This document shows positions 47,535-61,326 of a stretch of 64,000 nt of DNA, one piece after another. The notes below the pieces were generated by a model. The model ran no database searches. It worked only from the letters and a program-made list of their open reading frames with translations, and was not told the DNA's origin. Both the position numbers and the translations under genes were made by a program. Within the stretch, counting starts at the first letter, position 1. Every line of letters begins with the position of its first letter. Source of the DNA: Marasmius tenuissimus (taxonomy: Eukaryota > Basidiomycota > Agaricomycetes > Agaricales > Marasmiaceae). Where the stretch lies: assembly GCA_029532415.1 (NCBI GenBank), contig JAQOTA010000015.1:186001-250000 (forward strand). Reading direction: 5' to 3'.

Positions 47535-49187
47535 GACCCAGTGAAAACGAACATAAATTCAGGGACTTTCAGGGCTATTGTCTGATATTGCCGGGCATTA
47601 AAATGTGACGTGATGCTATTTTGAATATTCCTAGCTATTCTCCAGTATTCCAGGACACGATTGTCCCCCGACAACGGCATCTTCGAGTATTCCTAGCTAT
47701 TCTCCCGCATTCCAGGACAGAATCGTTTCACAGCAACGGCATCCTTTGTACGAGCAATACAAACAAGGCTCGAGGTGACTCAGGGTGGGTCTGAGGCGAG
47801 CTTGTCATTGTATTGAGCCCAAGGTACCCACCTACCCATTCACGAGATATTGTCTGATATCCTCCAGAGACCATCCCAACTTAGCTAGAATGTGATATAA
47901 CGGTGCCAACAGGATGTACTCGCCCTTATATTATCCTGGTAACAGTACATTTAGTCTACCATTATAGAGCATTGAGATTAGATTCAGTGAGCAATAAGAG
48001 AATACCGAGACCAGTAACAGTGCTTATCGTCGTCGTTGTCAAAACTCTGGTCGTCGCCGGCGCTTGTATTCACCTATGTGTGAATATAGGCGCCGGTGAG
48101 TAGCTCTGCCGCGCGAGTCCAAAATTGTCAAATTTGGACACAGCCACCCGCCAGCTCACTCTCTTCAAGACCACGACCATCGTACCATTTAATATTTAAT
48201 TTTCAGCATCAGTAAGCTCTTTCCCCTCAATTTCCTAGCCTTTCAACGTCTCATTTTATTATACTGATCTTATCCGTTATGACACTCAGAAGTCACGTTC
48301 AGCCTTCAAATATGATTCTGAAGTCAAGCAGGTCTGGTCGCGGGTTTTGAGTCATTGATCTTGTGCGTACGCATATGGTGAGTATTTCCAGTCTCTGTGC
48401 CGAGGATTAACCTCATTTAATTCGCTCATTTTAGAGTTTTCAATCTCCCCGGTGTTCCCTGGCTACTCGTTCACTTCAACTGGCAACGAATACCTGCCGT
48501 CGAGCCCTTCGGATCAACTGAAAACAGCAGCCATGTGTGTATGCACCAAGGATTTTTTGGATCTCTTTAGGGTACGTTCCTAAGCTGTGCTGTCTCTGCC
48601 AGTTTCAGAGTACTAACTGCTCCATAGTTTTTTTTTTCCACTTCTGACGTGCCGCATGGCAAGTGTACAGACCAATCGTGATGCCGCCTTCTTTTGAGTT
48701 CAGGTAAGTCTCCCCTCTTTCTTTCACTTGACATCCAAGTAACTCACAACGTCCAGGATAGGAGTTGTTTGTAAATCAATGCGATGGCGGCATCCGCGGT
48801 ACCTACCTCTCGTTGGTCTATTAGTACATCTCACACGTATCATTCAATGATTCACGTAGTTCCTCGTAGCACTTGTACTGTATAATAGTCATCAATTGGA
48901 TTAAATTTCTGGCAATAGTTTGATGTGCACTTGAGTGGCTTAAGTGCAATATGTAGCAATACACGAGAATAGCCCGGTTGACCAGCCCCGACACCTGCTC
49001 ACTATGGTCCATAATAGCTGTGAATAGCTGACAATGCGAAAAAGTGTCTCGATTTTCATATTGCTGGCTATTGTCAGACAATTGCGGGATATTTGCGCAA
49101 ACTCGGTGGGACCCCCTCGCTTAATGCCTGGGAATAGCTGACAATTGCTGACAATGCGTCATTTTGTATGTTCATTTTTACTGGGTC
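47535..49187. mobile_element. 1653-bp TIR element with TTA target duplication (PIF/Harbinger-like, non-autonomous)
   Basis: The left end reads GACCCAGTGAAAACGAACAT and the right end, in reverse complement, GACCCAGTAAAAATGAACAT. TTA flanks both sides (47532-47534 and 49188-49190). Copy A has the uninterrupted site (ATCTTGGACCCGACC near 12631-12645). A 3-bp TWA duplication is typical of PIF/Harbinger. Both ends carry repeated subterminal motifs of the AATAGCTGACAATGCG kind, as transposase-binding sites often look. A 62-bp tandem duplication starts at 47623 and 47685, and a 17-19-bp hairpin lies at 48057-48096. No transposase frame is present. Confidence 0.8.
47623..47746. repeat. Two 62-bp tandem repeats inside the TIR element
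   Basis: TATTCCTAGCTATTCTCC and ATTCCAGGACA recur with a 62-bp period at 47623 and 47685, each followed by a version of CAACGGCATC. Confidence 0.7.
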
Positions 49188-52100
49188 TTAGACCCAACCT
49201 TCATGATCTCGCTACGGTTTCTGCCTCGGACGTTATTCCTGTGAGTCACGTACAGAGACTGTCCCTCTATTCAAACTACGTATCTCAACTCTTGGAACCG
49301 TGCGTTGCAAGAAGTCGGAAATTCAGCAACCATCTCAACCGTAGCCTCAAGATTGAGATATTGTCCTTTCCGCTGGGTTGACATCGAAATGGCACTCACT
49401 CGTCCATCGGAGCCCATACAAGGCCGTCATAATCATACCAACATCGCTATTTGTATGACTTGGTGGAAATAGTAGGGTACTCAGAGCCGTGTCGAGGAAT
49501 GTGGGCCGTGGAAACGGAGGTTGGGTTGGATTATTGACGAAGAACTTTGAACGGCTTCGTTTGGTGGACTCGAGCCTTACAGAAGTCGCTGTAAGATCAT
49601 TCATAACACTGCTATTCTACTCTTGGAAACTGAGGATTACTCACGGCGGTGTGCATTACTTCTCACTCCCAGCAATTTTCGTGAGTTGGCCCCTTTTAAG
49701 ACATATCGTTCACTCGCTTTCAACTCACCTGGATCCTTAGTGTGCGGTCTCGAGGCAAAAGAGTTCAAGCGAATGGTTCTATTTTCAAGTTCTCGCACCC
49801 CTCTACTCACCTTTCCCGCTCCAACCTAACGTTACAAGTGGAAAACTCGCCGTCCAAGTGGGCTTGTAGCCACAATGCGGCCAGAGACACCGCTGATGCC
49901 TACCACGTTCCCCAGTTCCAGCTCCTCAAAAATGCGCTGTCGGTTTATATTGTCTGTCTAGACGTCCATGACTCGCCACTTCAGTTCAATCTTCAGATGT
50001 TCAGGATGGCCTTTTGCCATACCCATTTTTCCTGTGGCTCATAACCCACAGAAACTGGAGGCAACAGACCCAATGCCAACCAAATTGAGGGGGGTGGGCG
50101 TAAACTGACCTGGTTTCCTCAATACGTTCTGGTTCTGAACGCATCAAGAGCGCACGGTTGCCTACGAGGTGAGTGAACTCCAAAGTCACAGGCGAGTAGA
50201 CAACTGATGCGTTTGCAGCTCTGTATCGTAGGTCGATATACGACCTGTGCTTTGCCTACGCGATACAGAAGTACTCACAATGATGTTTCTCCGGCCCTCA
50301 TTTCGGAGTCGAGTTGTGGCTGGGGTTGTTATACGTCCAAATGGCAGTTTCCGGGAATGTCTGGTCAGTGTATATTCGCCATATAGACGTCCATGAGCCA
50401 CCACAAGATTGCCCTCGTCATCTTCTCAAGGCTCAGGACACTTCAATTCGACACCAGTATCCGAGTTCCTCCCTTCGTCACCCGCGGGTTGTCGAGGTGA
50501 CGGATGCCAGCTTCGGTTATATCGTGGGAGAGGAACGGAAATTGGCCTGCCTCGATAGGTTCTGCGTTTGGTGAACACATCGACAAGTCCGATGCATTTG
50601 CAGCTCTGCTGTGAGTCGATAAACTATCTTCAGGGCATTAGACCTTAAACGGGTTGCCTCTCCGGTGCAGACTCGCTCAGGTAAACGTTTCGGGCAGCAA
50701 TACCCACGCCTTTAAATGTTTGATTCTAACACGACGATTGGAAACTCGAGTATCACTCCTTCTCCATACCATGGACAGCTAGAACTCGCGTCCGGGAGCT
50801 CAGCACGGTCAGCTTCGACCCATTTGACTCATCTTAATCTCAGTCTGATGTTTTCGGCAGCGGAATCTTGACGCCGATTCCTCAGTCGAAGTCAGATTCC
50901 GTTACACTTCGAGGCACGCAAAGCTATTATCTCAGAGTGTCGGATTGAGCTACCCAAAGAGCTGCATTTGGGCCAATGGAGCTCACTGACCGCGTACATC
51001 GATAGTCTTGTGATTTGGGTCGACAAGGTCAGTTTCATGGCTGTATGCCGTTCGCCCTGGTCTGAGTTCCTCATCGCCAGAGCTGGTATACGCACTCTAA
51101 CATCCACATTTGAATCGTACCAAACCAAGAACTACCTTAAATACGTGAGGACGAAATATCGGTGGTCGTGGAGGGAATCGGGAAGGGACAGCTCGAAGTT
51201 CGAGAGTGGTGACCTCAATCTTATGAGACTTTGGCTATCCCATCCAATTCGCCATAGGTAGGCCGTGTTGCGCCGTCTCCTACATTTTAACTTGGCTTAA
51301 GGCCTACCAGGAACAGATGGAGTCATGGTGTGCGTATAAACTGTCTTGCACATTCCTAGTCGTCCGTCATACCTTACGCCCACAAGGACCCAGAAAGTTG
51401 CAACTGTGATTCGTCTTGGCCATCTTTGCTTCATGCGTACTGGTCCCCCACTCAGGCTCTCGATATCATGGCCGCCTGAAGTTGTTTGCTAAAGAGAGAT
51501 TACCAGTAAGCATAATGGCCGTCAAGCGCGCGAGACGAGCGCCGCGGGCTATTGTACTAGGCTATCGCATATAGTTTTTCTGCTCCCGTGCCGGATAAAG
51601 TCTTTCGAAGCTCACCGATTATTTACCCACCTCGTGTCAATTCAGAATTGGACATACGATCTCTTGACCACTAGTAACCAGATATTTGGGCCACCGTGCG
51701 CTCGAGAGCATCGGTTATGGTTGTTCTCATATACGGACCCCACAGAAAGTTCACGCCCGAGCGTAAAAATCACCCCATTTCGCCTAGTCTGGCTCGTCAC
51801 TGGCCTTACAAACAACATATTTATTCTGATTTTACTTCATAGATTTCCCGCTCGCTCGGATCCCCTCTATAGCTTCAATGGAAGTTCAAGTATACCTCAC
51901 AGGAACAGAAATGTCGAAATGGAAATAGTGAGAGCCTCTGTCCCAAGACTGGGTGCAACCAAATGAAGAGGCTTGTCTGGAGGGGAGGTATCGACCTGAG
52001 GTCTGGTATGACAAAACGCAGTAGATACTCGTACGGAGTATTCAGTGACTATGCTTCGGAAACTTCGCATACGATCTTGCATGCTTAATTTTTGTGGCCT

Positions 52101-54297
52101 TTCTTGGGACGCCTTGACAAGCTTGAGTCAAGGTGGCTGGACAATATCAGTGACTAACACCACAACACCTCGAGCCAGTCAGTTACTCTCAATCTGCCCG
52201 ATATGACAAGGTTGACATCACCTATCCTTGAAAGTACCCCGAACAATTATCCAACATGAAATTTAGAGACTATTCTCGGGAGGAGGGGCCGAAATTGAAA
52301 CGCGTGCGAGTAAACGTACTTTGGTAGTCACAAACAGAATCGAGGCAGTCCCTCCGATCCAACCCATTCGACCTTTTCAGCCTAATTGCCGTGAGGCCCA
52401 CCTTCTGGAATCTGGAGGCGAAACACTGACCATGCAGGAGCCGTCGACTCGTACATTGAGTGAACGACAACTTGTAAAATAAGTCTTCAACTCAAAGCAC
52501 GCCTTCATCTTGGACAAGTGGGCCAGAGAGCAAGCTCAATGTTCTCAGAGAAAGGAGTGAGCAGTTAAGACGTACCCCCGTATATCGCCCTGCTACACCT
52601 CTCATGCTCACTCGGACCAGCACTTATTCCTGGTTCCCCATCAACTATTCCTGACGATGCGGTGCGTGAATGTCAAAGCTATTACCAGCGAGGGAACAAA
52701 CAACGCTACGTCCAAGAAGCTCGAGGTGAAGATCGACCAAGGATTTAACACCTCCGGTATCATCCCGTTCCCCATAAAGCCCCAGGACTGGAGCTGCTAC
52801 AAGCTTGCAGCCGGTATGAAAGGGATATTGAAGAAAGAGGAACACGATTGGCTTACCAGTCTCGTAAGTGCATTTAAGCGTTTGGGGGAAGTGACGCCGG
52901 CTCGACATGTAAACCCAACCTCCCTTGTTCTCCTGATCGATCTCATCAGCTCTTTGCCCCATACCCAAGCACCAATTTATCAAGTAAAACTAGAGTGTTC
53001 TTCCTTGATACCGATAGCAGCGGCGCTGGCAAAAAATAGCGACCAGAGTAGCATATCAGCCTTCCGGACAATAGTATACGGAGTGATGTCAGTAAAATTT
53101 GTGCAGCACGGGTCTCCGTCTAAACCTATGAGCGCCCAGCTCACAGTTCGTAAGTTGAGTAATGCAGCCTACAAGTCAATCTGGTTTGTAGTCCGGGTGT
53201 AAGGAGCCGCCGATGAGCATGGTTGGAGGTCCAGCTCGACTCTGACTGGGAGTATATCTCTGGATTCGGGTCTCTTTCAGTCGTACCAGCCGTAAAAAGT
53301 AAGGTTGAACATTTGAGTTCCAGAAGCCGAAAGGCAAAGGCATGAAGTTGGCGCGACCTTCGAGCTTTTGATGACGTCTTGATTTGACTTGTGGGCTGAC
53401 GTAGGATCCACATATGACGACGGACTAAACATTCACGTTCAGCATCAAGATTAGCGCTTGCAGGATGAAGAAATAGCTATGCTGAGAGCAGAACGATCGA
53501 CGTTAAGTATCTTCAGCGCAAGGCAAAGCTGAACCAGACGTACTGTGACTGGCAGCTATGTCTGAATTCCAATTATCAAGCGAGTTATATCCTGATACTC
53601 ACTCTCAGTACCACAAATGGGGCTGAAAGCCTTCCAATAGACGGCTAAAACTGTGTTGGTTACGTACCTTTTTACCCTTGAAAGTCAAGAAGGTCATTCG
53701 GATCCTGAAAAACGCGAATTGGGAGCGTGAGCCTCAAATGAGCCCAGGACTGGTACCAATTACACACCGCCGACTCACTAATCAATATTTGACCCAATGC
53801 AAAAAGTATAGGGTTTGTTGTGGCAGGACGGTAAATGTTGCCTACTTGGGGAAGGAAAAGGGGGACATGTTGTACTTGCCCGTGGTGGTTCGAGTACAAG
53901 TTGAGACAATGACATGGGCGCTAATGTGCGCCTTACGCAAAATTCTGACTCTGTTCCGGCCGGATCCCAATCAATGCTCTTTGCTTCACGACGCCCACCA
54001 CTCCGAGGCTCGACACGACTCCGTCTGCACTCTCTGCACACTTTCAAAGTTGTTCTCGCATCGATTAGAGTCCAACCAACAATATACCCAATATATCACG
54101 GATGATGGCTACGAATCAGATGGTTATGGGAAATTGGGCGTCAATGGAAGCTCAAGAGGGCGTTTATCGTAGCAGTGAGTGGCTATGTCGGGACCCAATC
54201 GCGTTTGTGACAGAATTTTATATTGAGAACAACACCATTAGGTCGGGCTCTTGAGCGCTCTGTGGTCGTAGTACGGCGGAGGTCTAAAAGAGGAATT

Positions 54298-54315
54298 GCT
54301 GTCGAACGAGACAGC
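54298..54315 (+). promoter_or_regulatory. Inverted repeat GCTGTC-6-GACAGC upstream of R6
   Basis: Identical to the repeat before R4 and at the same distance from the start codon (ATG at 54443). Conservation may only reflect the recent common origin of the R4 and R6 upstream regions. Confidence 0.35.
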
Positions 54316-54442
54316 GTGGACATTGCATGTTCTGACCGCAGCCTGGGTGTGGACCGCTCGTGGGGCTTCATCTGGGTTGTCTTCTTACCATCACCTCCCC
54401 CCTCCACCCTCGTATTCAACGTATCACCAGCTCATCATCCCA

Positions 54443-56706
54443 ATGCTTTCCCACTTCTTTCAAAACGCACGGAATTTCCGGATCACTGGCGGAAGCTTTG
54501 TTCAGGTTCAGGGAGACCAAGTCAACAACACCACAATGATAGTCCAAGCAAAGGAGAAGGAACGGACTGATTTCGACGAGGTGAATGGGAAATTGTATCC
54601 GAGGGCTCAAAACTGACCATTCCCTAGTACTTTGACGTGAAGCGCGGCGCTATCTATAGGGTGAGGAAGAATGGGACCTACAAATATCCACGACGGTGGG
54701 ATAACGGGAATCGATGGAGTTGGGAAGAGGGACAACTCCGAGCTGATAGAACAACTCATGCGGCGGAGCTTGTGGATAGACCGGGCAGAATATTCACGGT
54801 GGTGGAATACAGTGGCCCAGAGGCAAAAAAGGTAAGCTAGGAATCAACTCCCCATTTGCTCGAGAAATGGTAAACTTGCTCCAGGCTTTTGAAAAGGATT
54901 TCGCTGTGATGATAAATGAACTGTGTGTTTCAGCTATCCTCGCATTGCACGGACACTCAAGTCGCTTTAGGACGTTAAACGGACCTCAAATGTACGGCTA
55001 CAACCTGTCAGCGATGCCATCAATACTATTATACAATGGTACGTACCGATTAGATGCCAAAGGTCGAGTTCTGCTGAATTGCTCCTTCAGAGCTGGTGCC
55101 GGCTGCGCAGTTGAATGCAGGGATTGTTGGAAAGATGTACCTCTATAGTTTACTTGTAAGTAGTCAGTGTAATATCCAAATCCAGTTGAACCAAACGATT
55201 ACAGAGGCAATTGCGTTGCAGGTTGGGAGAGTTGTGGTTGGATGTGGGGAGGGGAGTGTTTTGCCGTGGTCCATCGGGGCCAGACCTCAATCTTGGTCGG
55301 AGGAATTTTGGTGTTGAAGAGCTGCCCTTGACCGCAGAGCTCGTCCAAGAAGACGTTCTGTTACGCTTCTTGGCAAGTCTCAAGTCAAAAGCAGTCGATG
55401 ACGTTGTCGTTGGTGGAGTCGCTTCTTCGGGTGCCTTGATTGGGGTGTCTGAACGAGTCCTTCGGCCAACAGTCATTTATACGTTGACAAACACCCCCAT
55501 CGCCGTCGCAAACAATGTTTGGAGGAGCCACTGTGGTGCTCTTGTTGATCGAAAAGTGCTTGCAAACGGGATGACAAGGTGGGTTTCAAGAAACCATCCA
55601 CTTCTTTCATCTAACATCTCGAGTAGATTCACACTCGCTGGTGGAGGTGATGTTTACTTGCGGTGGAATTGGGATGCAGAGAGGGCGTGGATGGGGCAAG
55701 CCTGGAGTGTTTTCGGTGCGCGTGGAATCTCTTTGGACGGGGATCTAGGTGTTTTCAGTGCGTCGTTGTTTTCCACTCCCCTTCCACCCACTGACATCTC
55801 TCAGAGCTTAGCTACCATCTGGCCTTGTTGTCTGGCGACCTTTCATACTCCGAAGCCCGCCAACGATCCCAACAACCGATCTACTTTTTTATCCGACCAC
55901 CTCTTTGCGACCTTGACTATGGCGACACCTCTTCCCTTCATTTCTGGTCCTTTGATGAAGGTGGCCACTCTCCGCTCTCAGACGACCTCTGCAACGACTT
56001 TGGCCTTCCAACAACGCTCAGATTTTGGCAACGCTTAGAATCATACTCTTGGCCCAATGAAGCCTACAGCCGCCTACGCCAGTATCAACTCCTTCGAGGT
56101 TTTGACCCGTCCACCACCGACCTTGCTCGATCTCTCGGATCCAACAAAAACATCTACCGACCTCTGAACGACTCGGATCGGTTTGCGCAGGTCAACCAAG
56201 GCTCGTTTTATCCATCTCTCCTCTTTGCCGTTGTCTGATCGACTTCGATTTTGTTCGCAGAGCCTTCTCTCGAGATTGGAGCCTCGACAGAAACAGCATA
56301 CGTCTCAACAATGGAAGGTCCCACCACAGCTCACCCGACCCAATTCACTCACGGCTTCAAGTCTACCACAACTGACTCCGCTCAACATACCAGGGTTGGA
56401 GATTGTGTCTTCCAGCCCGCGAACAGCCAAGATCGATTTGAACATGTCCAAGGAGGTTCGCTCCACTTGCCTTTCCCATACGAATCACTCTAAATCGCAT
56501 TTTGGCAGACTCTGAGTGCGAACCTTTGACATCCACTGCATCAAAAGGTACGCTCTCCCTTCGTATCTCTGACTTCAGCCTGTCTCAACCGGCCATTGCT
56601 TGCATTAGCAGCTAGTGCACAGTCCGCTGGGTTCTTATCTACTCTACTGTCCCCGCTCTCATCCACGCTTTCGAGCGAATCGGACATTCTTACTATTGGC
56701 TTTTAG
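54443..56706 (+). CDS. Family R gene, copy R6 (11 exons, 580 aa, mosaic)
   Basis: Exons are 54443-54580, 54628-54831, 54885-54922, 54971-55038, 55091-55155, 55205-55578, 55627-55757, 55805-56200, 56261-56455, 56509-56547 and 56612-56706, total 1743 nt with no internal stop. Exons 1-7 follow R4. Exon 8 (SDDLCNDFGLPTTLRFWQRL) and the start of intron 8 are almost identical to R2. Exons 9-11 (EPSLEIGAS, HVQGG, SDILTIGF) follow R3. The switch points fall near 55780-55835 and 56235-56260. The intron 1 donor is GTGAAT instead of the usual GTAAG. The GC donor of intron 8 and the duplicated exon 9 motif are present. Function unknown. Confidence 0.75.
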
Positions 56707-59700
56707 GTCATGCCACCATTGTCTCCTACGTTCCCGACTATGTATTCCGTTTCTCACATCAACCAACCCGTTTTCGCTGTTTGTGCACTGTATTTTCCTC
56801 CAAGATATCGAGTATTATCATACATACCAGATACGATACTTATTTTCCCAACATCGCCGACCGTTTCCCACCCTAATTCCAGTCATATGGTCAAGTCACC
56901 TTTTATGTTGCGGTGCTCGTCTTCGATCCTGAGGCCATAGACCAGCCTTGCTCCCGAGAAGAGGTCGCATAATCTGAATTTGCTCGTCATAAGTTGAGTT
57001 CTACTGGCTGTATCTTCGGCTGAACCGCGCACCGTCGCCTTAAAATCGAGGACTTGTGCTGTATCATCGTAGGAGGGCTCTGAACGAACATCGGAGCGAA
57101 ACTGCATCGGGGATGTGAGAACTGTTACCGAATGGGATGAAGCTTAGAAGAACAAGTTCTTACCTCTCAACGTCACCCACAATCTGCTCAGCTTTTGAGA
57201 TCTGTATCCTGAAATTTCATCGTTCTTCTTCGTCCTTGCCCATTCGCATCTCAACGTATATCACGAACGGTGAATGTCGACAGTCGAGCTCTACACCTCG
57301 GGCAATGAATCTGCGGCACAAGCACGCCGAACTCGGCAGTTCTATCTCAAAATAGCGGGTACAAGGAGCCATCATTAAATAGTCAAGCACCTCGATGACG
57401 GGTTGGTTTCTGAGAGGGGACAATTAACTTCCGTTCCAGTGCCTTGAGTTCCTTTTATCGGACTGAGACTCGGGCGTAAAGACAACATGCAACAGAAACA
57501 GCCAGCTTATCCGCCCGTTTGATACCAGCTTCACGGTCTGGATCGAACGAATTTTACGTTGTGAATACCAAGGCCATTGCCCGCTGGCAACTACACTCAC
57601 AAGCACCTTCCTGTTTATGCTCAGACCGGCTTCTTGTGCATTGGTCCAAGAGGATTCGAGTGCTTGAATTCTTCGAGCTCCGGACTAGAAACAAACAACG
57701 TGTTCAACGTCGAAAGTAGATCGAGGGACGGCGCAGGCATACGTACATGTGCTCCCTCCTTCCGTGACGATTGTTGAAGACAATGTGATTGATTCGGAAC
57801 AAAGTCACCCTCCAATAGGCTGCGTGTAGGTGCCGTAGGTATCGGCTGCCCAGTCGCGTGAATGTAACATATTTATGCCCAAGAGAACATGTATCACGGT
57901 GGGCGGCGTAATGAACTGGGCCCGACTCTCGCTTTTTCATACACAATCCTCTATTCAGCTGTCATACTTACAAGAACAAGAGAACCACCAAGTGTTAACA
58001 GATGTGTACCCTCTGACGATTCCTGATCCATCGAACTCCGGCTCCGCGACCACAGAAGCGAGATTCAAAGTGTCCAACAAAGTGATTCTGGCGCGGTTGA
58101 ACCCAAAACACCGAGGCTAGTCGGGTCTTCAGCCGATTTGGTTCCTGGAAGATTGGACGAGTTGAGGGGTCAAATGAACAATGACCGTGCTATAAAACTG
58201 ACTCTGGTATGCCTACGGGCGTTACTCATAGCACCGGGAGATTCGACAGAGGTTGCTTCGTGAGAAGGATGGTGGAGTCAATCCCTTTGCCGGATGGTTA
58301 CATTCATTCGATGACGACCTTTTGAGTATCGTCAGACCGAGTTTATGAGGGTCACAGAGAGATTCAACAAACATTCGCTGGGACATTGAGACCGTATCCA
58401 CATCCAAGCGTGAGCTCCCTTTACTCTTGATCTGTATTGATCTCGAAACGGCCTCGTATTCGAGCGTCGATCAGAGCTGGAGGATTACAGCAAACTGACG
58501 AGTTCTGAGCCGTTCTGCATGGGCGGAAGTGATTAGAATTATCAGAGCTCATCTTTAGAAAGCCAACTCAAACAGACGTACCTCCGAGGCTCTGTGAGCT
58601 GCTATCCATCAGATAAACCTCCGCAATACTCGTCACTGCCGGGAGTGAACTCCCTACATCCAATGCATCCTTCGCCACCGAGCTCTCGGATATGGTAACT
58701 ATGTGTCTTCAAATCATCAACTTGGATGAGGTTTGAGGGCTCACTGTACCCTCAAAAATCTGCGACGGCGGTTGTTACCGTCAGAACAGAGAGATAGTTA
58801 GCACGAAATCGAGGTCAGAGTTGAGATTGCAACACACATTTTTGCCCCATAGTACGCGTCGGCACAAGCAAGACCGTGGACGATACGGTGATGATTAATT
58901 GACGAAGTCTTGACCGTAGAGGCTAGGAGCCTAGTAGTAGAGAAAGCGATGGGCAAAGCCATGACATCTTCAAGGACTGAAAGTAGCGTGCGAGCATACC
59001 TCTTTCAAGTTGCCTACTGCACGTTATGCATCAAACAAGAGCCGTTTAGGAGGCCCTCAGATAGCTTCCAGAAGGCTTCCAAAGCACCGAAAATGCCCAA
59101 TGAACTGCGTCGCTGATTAGCCTGGCTTGATTTTGATCATGAAACGAGCGTACCACCTCATCCAAGATGACACCCTCAGCATGCGCCCCTCCATATTCAT
59201 GTTTCGAGATTTAAGAGCGCCAGAGATGCCGACTTGAGCCATGCGTGCTCTACGAATCCAGCAATCGTAGATACAATGTCGAAAGGTTTTCATGTCTTGA
59301 ATATTCGGTGAGGTTCTTTTCGGGTATTTGAAATGGAAGAGAGCCAACGTTCCTCAAATACGAGCTACACGTAGAAATGGCGGCGAGGTGCACGTTCGTG
59401 AGCCTGAGCATCAGCAAGAATTACAGCGGTAAAGTCTGGCCCATGATGCATGATGGGTCAACGATGCTGTAACCGAGCTTCAAAATGAAAAGATGGTAGA
59501 GTATGAGCGATACAACGTACCCTCTACGCCGTATACGTCCAGGACAACGGTATCCATATCTATGCACTCAGCACTGCTCGTATCCTATCAAAGTTGTATA
59601 AGTTTAGGGAATAGGCTGCAAACCGCCAACACGTCAAAAAGACACGGTATGAAGTTTCTGCGACGGTACAGGCACTGACCTAGAAGATTAAGTTCATGCT

Positions 59701-59982
59701 TTCATCTGCTCTTGGTCGCCGCTATTGTTGAGTAGATTGATGGGTGAAAAGGCTGTGGTCGACGTGATGGTCATCATGGTTGTGGTTAGAGTTGGGAAAG
59801 ACGTCGCACGCAGGTCTGCGACGACGTCCTTAGCCCATCCTCGACATTCCCATATACGGGCTCATTCGAAGATTTTTCTTGCTCAACTCATGATTTGGAA
59901 AACAATATTGTGATAAACATTCAGCTCTTGGACCCGTTTCAGCAATATAGACTACAGTACTGAGAAGCGTTCGATGGGAAAG

Positions 59983-60798
59983 TAGTGATGAGCGAGCACG
60001 GGAGCTCTAAATAAATTGTTTGACTCTGTAAAGTGAGATTCGAGGCGCCTTGGCTGAACTGACGAACAAAATGGATGAGATGTTCATCATAGTACCGGAC
60101 AGAATTTGGGAGACACCGCACGCAAAGTTGCAATACCTTGTCCTGTCATCGATCTTTCTAAATACAGGTTCATAAACCGTTTCAATATCAAGGTCGAAAC
60201 CATGAATTCCCACACTCCCGTACCTTCAGTCTGGCTATATAAACCAGATAGATAAGAATTGCTCAGAGTGAAAGCGCAGGCACGGGGGCTTCAAGTGGAT
60301 ACTCAGTATGCTGTGATAAGATGTAAGGGAGAGTTGAAGTGGAGGGGGAAACAAGAGCAGGACGAAGAAAGATCGGCCAGGGCATGACGAGTCCGTCAAC
60401 GGGAGAGACTTGGTAAACCTTTGTCGCCATCTGCGTGTTCGTTGTTGACCAGTCGGTCGGTACGGCGGCACATATGGTACCAGTTGCATCCCTTCTGGAT
60501 TGGATGGCTGTGAAGCGTCGGTTTTTGAGAACTGTGCTTGTTGGTTTGAGAGCCCTTGGAGGTGTTCGAGCGTTTCTGTGATGTCGAAGGCAGAACGGTG
60601 AACCTGTAACCTTGAAATTATAGCTGGTGCACAGAAAACCAGTTAGAACACGCAAAAATGTCATCAGTATCGGTGGAAAACCTGCCTGGCAGGCACCGAA
60701 ACCTCTCTGGCAAGCTCCATACCCCATTCACGCCATATACGGCGCGCTGAGTTCCACTACTCAGCCAAGGTGAGGTCTGAAACATCAAGTGGATTGCC
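59983..60798. other. 816-bp segment private to copy B with a 154-codon minus frame
   Basis: Copy A reads GGGAAAG directly into TGAGCAGTGAG (24923-24940). Copy B has 816 bases between. A minus frame (60263-60727) reads GTICAAVPTDWSTTNTQMAT and is not recognised. No inverted ends or target duplication were seen. The left edge of the near-identical block coincides with the right end of this segment, which suggests an exchange breakpoint. Confidence 0.55.
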
Positions 60799-61326
60799 TG
60801 AGCAGTGAGAGCCAAGCAGTAGCTCTCCACCCTGGTCTGAGAGCCAAGATGACCGTCCTATCACTCGTAGCAGCAAGTCTTGGTGCTCCTGCTCCCGACG
60901 ATTCCATGCACGCTTCCCGGCCGACGAACCCAACACTTTGATCCTTTTCGTCTCGACTACCACAAATGCCAGCCGCCTTTCCCAAATCCTCCAGAACTCC
61001 TTCAACGCCTAAAGTTCTCTTGTGCCCTTTGAGCATCTTGTCTTAAAGAATGCCTGGCCGTCAGAGGGAAGCAAATTTTCAACCGATGTTGAACGTACCA
61101 TCTGTGATTAGTCTTCAGTTCTGGCATGGTCTTGAGTCGAGATCCTTAGATTATTTTTTTTGGGCAGGAAATCATCCTGTCGGTTTTGAGGACTTCTGAT
61201 GAGTCTGCGGCTTCTCGAAGAAGGTTGTAAATTGAGCCTAGCCAGTCGGTGTTTATCGACAACAGTGGAATCCAGAATTCAAGTCCCGCCAGACCACCCG
61301 CTTACCGGGCCGACTTGAGGGTAGGC

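Larger units (their letters stand above)
46042..54442. other. Spacer b, copy B: one TIR element, no intact gene
   Basis: 46.0-47.1 kb is near-identical to copy A. 47535-49187 is a TIR element. 49.2-50.9 kb aligns with 12.6-14.2 kb at moderate similarity. 51-53.8 kb contains a plus-strand 181-codon frame (52657-53202) with no counterpart I could find in copy A; it begins ATSKKLEVKIDQGF-like and is not recognised, so I treat it as unproven. The last 550 bases are the R6 upstream region with conserved GCGTTTATCG. Confidence 0.5.

Noticed and set aside
47531..49196. A 10- to 11-bp target duplication (CTTAGACCCA) for the 1653-bp element
   Set aside because: The inverted ends already begin at GACCCAGT, so most of the apparent duplication is terminal sequence. 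TTA plus TIR explains both junctions.
52657..53202. A 181-codon plus-strand frame in spacer b, copy B
   Set aside because: One of the longest spacer frames, but it has no counterpart found in copy A, no recognised motif and no clear splice partners, so it is not called as a gene.
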